Source of the DNA: Hydrogenophaga crocea
GTDB lineage: Bacteria > Pseudomonadota > Gammaproteobacteria > Burkholderiales > Burkholderiaceae_C
Reading direction: 5' to 3'
Assembly (NCBI RefSeq): GCF_011388215.1
Contig: NZ_CP049989.1
Coordinates: 868,001 to 932,000, forward strand
DNA: 64,000 bases
Positions within the stretch are counted from its first letter, which is position 1, and each line of letters opens with the position of its first letter. Below are positions 59,284-64,000 of the stretch, piece after piece. A program made the position numbers and the translations under genes. The notes under the pieces are model-generated. The model did no database searches. It worked only from the letters and a program-made list of their open reading frames with translations, and had not been told where the DNA came from.

Positions 59284-61956
59284 ATGTCGCTGTTTTCCCT
59301 GCGCCAGAAGCCCGTCACCGAACCCGCCGTGAACACGCCCACCTCCCCCAAGCCCGCCAACGCCCATCCGCTGGACGCCCTCACCGGCGGCGTTTTTTCG
59401 GCCGCCACCTCGGGCGATCGCAGCGCGCGCCTGCGCGACTGGCTCGCCCAGGCGCCCACGGCCGAGCAGATGCAGGAAGTGTTCAAGGAGCTGAGCCAGC
59501 GCGACCGCGGCGCGGCCAAGCCCCTGAAGGAAAAGCTCGACGAGCTCAAACGCCAGAAGGCGCAGGAGCAGGCCGCCACCGAATGGAGCGCCAAGGCCGA
59601 GGCCCTGCTCGGCGCGTCGCGCCTGAACCTCGCCGATGCCCTGGCCTGGCAGCGCGACGCCGCGCGCGCCGGCGCCCCGCTGTCGCGCGAGCCGCTGGCC
59701 ACGCTGCGCCAGCAACTGGCCGAGCGCATCAAGTCGATCGAAGACCTGCAGCACGCGGTGCAGGTCGAGCGCGAGGCTGCGGTGCTGATCGCGCAGCGCA
59801 TCGAGGTCCTGTCCACCAAGCCCTGGCGTGAAGCGCAGCAGGCCGCCGACGCGCTGCGCAACGACGTGGCGCAGTGGCAGCAGCAGGTCGACGGCCTCAC
59901 GCAGGACCCGCAATGGGCCAGCGTAGAGCCCAAGTTCCCGCCCATGCTCGACGCCTCGCGCCAGCAGCTGCAACTGGTGTGGGAAGCCTTCTCGGCCGCG
60001 CTCGCGCAGGCCGTGGCGGCCGACGCCGACCCACAGGCGCCGCTGCCCGCCGTGCCCGTGTGGGCCGACGAGCTGCGCGTGGCGCGCGGTGAACCCGCGG
60101 CCGCCGCCGAAGCCGCCGCGGCCGCCGACGGCCAGGCCCAGACCGAGCGCCGCGAACGCGCCAACGCCGAGCTCGAGGCCGCGGTGGTCGCGCTCGAAGC
60201 CGAGCTGGCCCAAGGCCACGGCAAGGCCACGCCCAAGGTCGCCAACGAGGTGCGTCAGCAGCTCAAGAAACACGGTCGCCTGATCGCGCCTGCGCTCGAC
60301 GCGCGCGCGCAGGCCGCGCTGGCCCAGGCCGGCGAACTCGAAGGCTGGCAGCGCTGGCGCGCCGACCAGCTGCGCGAGGAACTCGTGGCCAAGGCCGAGG
60401 CGCTCACCAAGGCGCCCGAGGGCCAGCGCCTGGGCGGGCGCAAGCTGCAGGAAACCCTGCGCCAGCTGCGCGAGCAGTGGAAAACCACCGACCAGGGCGG
60501 CGCGCCCAACCACGCGCTGTGGAAGCGCTTCGACGAGGCCTGCACCGAGGCCCACAAGCTGGTCGAGGTCTGGCTCACGCAGGTGCGCCAGCAGGCCGAC
60601 GCCACGCGCGCCCAGCGCATGGCCATCATCGACGAGCTCAAGGCCTGGACCCAGGCCCATGCCGAGAGCAGCGACTGGAAGGCCCAGCTGCGCGAACTGC
60701 ACGCCTTTTCCGAGCGCTGGCGTCAGGCCGGCCACCTGAGCGAAAAGGCCTTTGCCGAGATCCAGCCGCAGTGGAAAGACGCGATGCACCAGGCCCACGC
60801 ACGCCTGGAGGCCGCGCAGGCCGAGAGCACCGCGCGCCGCAAGGCGCTGATCGAAGAAGCCACGGCGCTCGCCGAAGCCCGTCCGCTGCGCATTGACGCG
60901 GTCAAGGCGCTGCAGCAGCGCTGGCAGGCCGAAGCGCACGCGGTGCCGCTCGACCGCAAACAGGAACAGAAGCTCTGGGAGGCCTTCCGCGCCCCCATCG
61001 ACAGCGCCTTCGAGCGCAAGACCCAGGAACGCCAGCAGCACGGCCAGGCCCTGAGCGAACACGACCAGCGCGTGCTCGACGCCGCGCGCGAACTCGAAGC
61101 GGCGAGCCAGTCGGGCGACGCCGCGCGCATCCGCGCCGCCATGGCCGCGCTCGAAGCGGCCAGCCAGGCCGCACCGACCACCCCGTCGTCGACCGCCCCG
61201 GCCGCAGCCCCCGCACCGGCGACGCCGGCGGGCGAAGGCGAGGGTGCGGGCGCGAGCGAGGGCGCCGCCGCCCCGGCCCCGCAGGCCGCGCCGCGCAAGC
61301 TCGTGGCCATGCGCGGTGACGACCGCCCGGGCCAGAAGCGCGCCGAAGCGGCCCCGGCCGGCCGCGACGCCCGCCGCGACGGCAAGCCCGCGGGCCGTGG
61401 CGATGCGCGCGGCCCGCGCGAAGGCAACCGCTTCGGCCGCGACGACCGCGGCTTCGGCGACCGTGGCTTCGGTGGCCGCGACGACCGCGCGCCGCGCGGC
61501 CCGCGCCTGGGTGACGCCGCGTTCCGCGCGCAGCGCCAGGCCCTGGACGCCGCGCAGGCGAGCCTCAAACGCCTGGCCGAACAGGCGCATGGCGAGGTGC
61601 TCACTCAGCTCGTGGACGCCTGGCGCGCACGCGACGCCGAACAACTGCCCGCGGCCCAGGCCCTGGGCCCGCGCGTGGGCGCGGCGCAGCGCAACGCCTG
61701 GGGCGCGGCGCTGGCCAAGCCCGCGGCCGATGCCGGCGATGCGCTGCTGCGCCTGGAGATCGCGGCCGAGGTGCCCACGCCCGCCGAGCAACTGAGCGAG
61801 CGCCGCCTGCTGCAGCTGCAGCTGCTCACCCGCCGCCACGAGGCCGCCCCGGCCGACACCTGGGCGCAGGACGTGGCGCGCGTGTTCGCGGGTGCGCACG
61901 ACGAGCGCGCCGCGCGCCGCCTGCAGGCGGTGCTCAAGGCGCTGCTCAAGCGCTGA
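59284..61956 (+). CDS. DUF349 domain protein with RGG-like C-terminal region
   Basis: An 890-residue protein with several helical DUF349 repeats (about residues 60-600; blocks such as QLREQWKTTDQGG and ELHAFSERWRQAGHLSE). After an Ala/Pro linker, residues about 690-740 are rich in Gly, Arg, Asp and Phe (RDDRGFGDRGFGGRDDR), resembling RGG boxes that bind RNA. The function of DUF349 is unknown. The stop abuts that of convergent mtfA. It is 137 bases downstream of the DUF748 gene. Confidence 0.85.
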   Translation: MSLFSLRQKPVTEPAVNTPTSPKPANAHPLDALTGGVFSAATSGDRSARLRDWLAQAPTAEQMQEVFKELSQRDRGAAKPLKEKLDELKRQKAQEQAATEWSAKAEALLGASRLNLADALAWQRDAARAGAPLSREPLATLRQQLAERIKSIEDLQHAVQVEREAAVLIAQRIEVLSTKPWREAQQAADALRNDVAQWQQQVDGLTQDPQWASVEPKFPPMLDASRQQLQLVWEAFSAALAQAVAADADPQAPLPAVPVWADELRVARGEPAAAAEAAAAADGQAQTERRERANAELEAAVVALEAELAQGHGKATPKVANEVRQQLKKHGRLIAPALDARAQAALAQAGELEGWQRWRADQLREELVAKAEALTKAPEGQRLGGRKLQETLRQLREQWKTTDQGGAPNHALWKRFDEACTEAHKLVEVWLTQVRQQADATRAQRMAIIDELKAWTQAHAESSDWKAQLRELHAFSERWRQAGHLSEKAFAEIQPQWKDAMHQAHARLEAAQAESTARRKALIEEATALAEARPLRIDAVKALQQRWQAEAHAVPLDRKQEQKLWEAFRAPIDSAFERKTQERQQHGQALSEHDQRVLDAARELEAASQSGDAARIRAAMAALEAASQAAPTTPSSTAPAAAPAPATPAGEGEGAGASEGAAAPAPQAAPRKLVAMRGDDRPGQKRAEAAPAGRDARRDGKPAGRGDARGPREGNRFGRDDRGFGDRGFGGRDDRAPRGPRLGDAAFRAQRQALDAAQASLKRLAEQAHGEVLTQLVDAWRARDAEQLPAAQALGPRVGAAQRNAWGAALAKPAADAGDALLRLEIAAEVPTPAEQLSERRLLQLQLLTRRHEAAPADTWAQDVARVFAGAHDERAARRLQAVLKALLKR

Positions 61957-62805
61957 TCAGCCCGCCTTCGCCGCGTTGAAGAAGCCGTCGTAGAGCGGCA
62001 TCAGCGCCGCGAAGTCCTGCGCGAAGCGCTCGCGGTTCACGAAGTAGGCCTCGCAGGTCACGGCGAAGAACTCGGCCGCGTTGCTGGCCGCGTAGGCGTC
62101 GAGCCACGGGGGCTCGCCCCCGAAGCGCTCGGCCATGGCCACGGCCTCGCGAAAGCCCGCGTAGGCCTCGCCCATCACGCGCTGCCAGTGCGCGGCCGCG
62201 GCGCGGCGGTCGTTCAGGCCCAGGAAGCCGTCGGGCAGCACGGGCGCGCCCTGCGGCTCTTCGCCCGGGCTCAGCTCGCGCATGTCCATCTTGTGCACGA
62301 ACTCGTGGATCACCACGTTGTGGCCGATGGCCGCGCGCTCGCCCGCGCTGGCCACGTCTTCCCAGCTCAGCATCAGCGGGCCGCCGTCCATGGCCTCGCC
62401 GGCCAGGGCCTCGGTGTACTGGTGCACCACGCCCACGGGGTCGCGCACCTCGCGCCGCGCGAGCACCGCGCCCGGTTGCACCACGATGCCCACGAAGTCG
62501 CCGTACCAGTCGAGCCGGTCGGCGCTCTGGCGCACGGCGCGGCCGTCGGGGCCGTGCATGTGCAGCAGCGGCCGGCAGGCCTGGGCCGCGATCGACAGCG
62601 CCATGGCGTCGGTGATTTGCAGGCCGTTGGCGCCGGTGAATTCCTTCTCGGCCAGGAAGTGCGCGCACAGCCCGCGCAGCGTGTTCCGCTCGGGCGCCGA
62701 CAGCGCCTGCAGGAACGGCAGCTGCTGCAGCGTGTGCGCCCACAGCGCATCGGGCACCGGGGTGGGGCGGCGCCAGCGCCGCCGCAGCGACGACCACCAG
62801 CTCAC
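61957..62805 (-). CDS. mtfA: Zinc-dependent peptidase, MtfA family (M90)
   Basis: A 282-residue metallopeptidase with the zinc motif VIHEFVHKMD (HExxH) and a second block AEFFAVTCEAYFVN supplying the third ligand. E. coli MtfA regulates the glucose PTS by binding the repressor Mlc; this organism may use it differently. The GTG start at 62805 overlaps the lpxH stop as GTGA, so translation is coupled. Confidence 0.9.
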   Translation of the reverse strand: MSWWSSLRRRWRRPTPVPDALWAHTLQQLPFLQALSAPERNTLRGLCAHFLAEKEFTGANGLQITDAMALSIAAQACRPLLHMHGPDGRAVRQSADRLDWYGDFVGIVVQPGAVLARREVRDPVGVVHQYTEALAGEAMDGGPLMLSWEDVASAGERAAIGHNVVIHEFVHKMDMRELSPGEEPQGAPVLPDGFLGLNDRRAAAAHWQRVMGEAYAGFREAVAMAERFGGEPPWLDAYAASNAAEFFAVTCEAYFVNRERFAQDFAALMPLYDGFFNAAKAG

Positions 62806-63590
62806 AGCGCCACCCGCCGCGCGCCCGCGGCCGTCAGGCGCAACACCTCGGCACGCGGCGGGCTGGCCTGCAAGTCCCAGTCGCTGAGCACCAGGCGGCG
62901 CAGGCCGTCGCCCAGCGCGTGCTCGGCGGGGCGGTGCGTGTGGCCGTGGATCAGCGTGCCGGCGTTGGCCGCGCGCAGCGCCTGCCGCGCGGCGGCGGCG
63001 TCCACGTCGGCCCACAGGCCGGGGTCGTGGCCCAGTTCGCGCTTGCGCGCTTCGCTGCGCGCGCGCAGGTCGGCCGCAATGGTCTCGCGCGCGGCCAGGG
63101 GCCGCGCGAGAAAGGCCGTCTGCCAGGCCTCGCCGCGAACCTGCGCGCGGAACGCGAGGTAGTCGGTGTCGGCCAGGCACAGCGCGTCGCCGTGGCTGAG
63201 CAGCCAGCGCTGGCCGCCGAAGGCCAGCACCGTGGGGTCGGCCAGGCCGCGCATGCCGCTGGCCGCGAGCGCCTGCGTGCCGAGCAGGAAGTCGCGGTTG
63301 CCGGCCATGAAGAAGAGCGCCGCGCGCTTTGAGAAGCGGTGCAGCGCGGCCACGCAGTCGCGCACGAAGGCGCGCTCGGGCGTGTCGGCGTGGTCCAGCA
63401 CATCGTCGCCCACCCAGACCTCGAACAGGTCGCCGAGGATGAAGAGCGCGTCGGGCGCGGGCGCGGCGTCGAGGTAGGCGAGCCACGCGCGCTGCGTGGC
63501 CGGCTCGGACGCTTGCAGGTGCAGGTCGGAGATGAGGTCGACCGTGCGCCAGGTGGACGGCGCAACGAGCTCGTCGGTGCGCTCACCCAT
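62802..63590 (-). CDS. lpxH: UDP-2,3-diacylglucosamine diphosphatase
   Basis: A 262-residue metallophosphoesterase of lipid A synthesis that makes lipid X from UDP-diacylglucosamine. The metal motifs are complete: DLISDLHLQ, GDLFEVWVGDD, MAGNRDFLLG, LLSHGDALCLAD and HGHTHRPAEH. It lies 8 bases after the cyclophilin gene and overlaps mtfA. Confidence 0.94.
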   Translation of the reverse strand: MGERTDELVAPSTWRTVDLISDLHLQASEPATQRAWLAYLDAAPAPDALFILGDLFEVWVGDDVLDHADTPERAFVRDCVAALHRFSKRAALFFMAGNRDFLLGTQALAASGMRGLADPTVLAFGGQRWLLSHGDALCLADTDYLAFRAQVRGEAWQTAFLARPLAARETIAADLRARSEARKRELGHDPGLWADVDAAAARQALRAANAGTLIHGHTHRPAEHALGDGLRRLVLSDWDLQASPPRAEVLRLTAAGARRVAL

Positions 63591-63598
63591 GGGTGCGA

Positions 63599-64000
63599 TC
63601 AGAGGGCGACGGCCTTCTCGATCACCACGTCGGCCTTGGGCACGTCGTCGTGGAAGCCCTTGCGGCCCGTGGCCACGCCTTCGATCTGCTTGACGATCTC
63701 GCTGCCCGAGACCACCTTGCCGAACACCGCATAGCCCCAGCCCTGCGCGCTCGGCGCGGTGTGGTTGAGGAAGCCGTTGTTGGTGACGTTGATGAAGAAC
63801 TGCGCGGTGGCCGAGTGCGGGTCGTTGGTGCGCGCCATGGCCACGGTGTAGACCTCGTTCTTGAGGCCGTTGTTGGCTTCGTTCTCGATCGGCTTGTCGG
63901 TGGGCTTCTGGTTCATGCCCGGCTCGAAGCCGCCGCCCTGGATCATGAAGCCGGGGATCACGCGGTGGAAGATCGTGTTGTTGTAGTGGCCCTTGTTCAC
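63599..64000 (-). CDS. Peptidyl-prolyl cis-trans isomerase, cyclophilin type (5' end outside window)
   Basis: The C-terminal 133 residues of a cyclophilin. The active-site blocks are present: [33 protein letters not shown] and [11 protein letters not shown]. The reading frame runs off the window edge, so the N-terminal 30 or so residues, or a signal peptide, are missing from view. It catalyses proline isomerisation; a cytoplasmic PpiB-like form is most likely. It is probably co-transcribed with lpxH. Confidence 0.93.
   Translation of the reverse strand: MNKGHYNNTIFHRVIPGFMIQGGGFEPGMNQKPTDKPIENEANNGLKNEVYTVAMARTNDPHSATAQFFINVTNNGFLNHTAPSAQGWGYAVFGKVVSGSEIVKQIEGVATGRKGFHDDVPKADVVIEKAVAL

Overview
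The window reads as one contiguous piece of a GC-rich Burkholderiales chromosome, most likely Comamonadaceae (a Hydrogenophaga-, Variovorax- or Acidovorax-like organism). This is inferred from four Bug/TctC periplasmic binding proteins that lack membrane partners, the housekeeping order glyA-nrdR, ribD, ribE-ribBX-ribH-nusB, a minor-pilin/PilY1 cluster between ribD and ribE, and a DUF748/DUF349 gene pair. It contains one tRNA. I see no rRNA, CRISPR array, insertion sequence or prophage. Genes are densely packed, and many pairs share ATGA or GTGA start/stop overlaps.

Layout. (1) About 0.1-15 kb is a catabolic region. It starts with a short-chain dehydrogenase, DMT exporter and thioesterase operon behind a TetR-like palindrome. 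An IclR regulator then diverges from a run of co-directional genes: Bug receptor, RraA-like aldolase, 2-hydroxyacid dehydrogenase, cyclase-family hydrolase, two more Bug receptors, a lactonase-like amidohydrolase and an SMP-30 lactonase. Two CMD-fold proteins, a fourth Bug receptor, a PAS-LuxR regulator and a two-subunit 3-oxoacid CoA-transferase follow. Together they suggest uptake and breakdown of carboxylic acids and lactones to a 3-oxoacyl-CoA; the substrate is unknown. (2) 15-27 kb holds a Mn-type yybP-ykoY riboswitch with its GDT1-family transporter, tRNA-Gly(CCC), an Hsp70-like protein, a gabD-ggt operon behind a perfect AT-rich palindrome, alaS, two unrecognised genes, a pseudouridine synthase and trmB. 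(3) 27-37 kb holds gluQ, a renalase-like flavoprotein, LysR opposite a pirin-DoxX-WrbA-like operon, a DUF599 protein, dnaE and an AbrB/Doc toxin-antitoxin pair. (4) 37-54 kb, almost all on the minus strand, holds tolQRA with ybgC, an aminotransferase, nusB, riboflavin genes, the fimT-pilVWX-pilY1-pilE cluster, ribD, nrdR, and glyA with an upstream ZTP-type riboswitch. (5) 54-64 kb holds a lytic transglycosylase, a large DUF748 envelope protein, a DUF349 protein with an RGG-like tail, MtfA-like peptidase, lpxH and a cyclophilin cut by the window edge.

The best candidate for something undescribed is the 5' leader of the DUF748 gene (about 55131-55340). It has a good sigma-70-type promoter, five predicted hairpins and an intrinsic terminator. 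The sequence of the terminator's 3' arm also occurs at the RNA 5' end, so two folds exclude each other. That is the layout of a riboswitch or attenuator, and it matched no RNA family I could recall. Other regulatory leads are the palindromes at 13564-13589 and 20381-20404 and the paired inverted repeats at 24261-24348.
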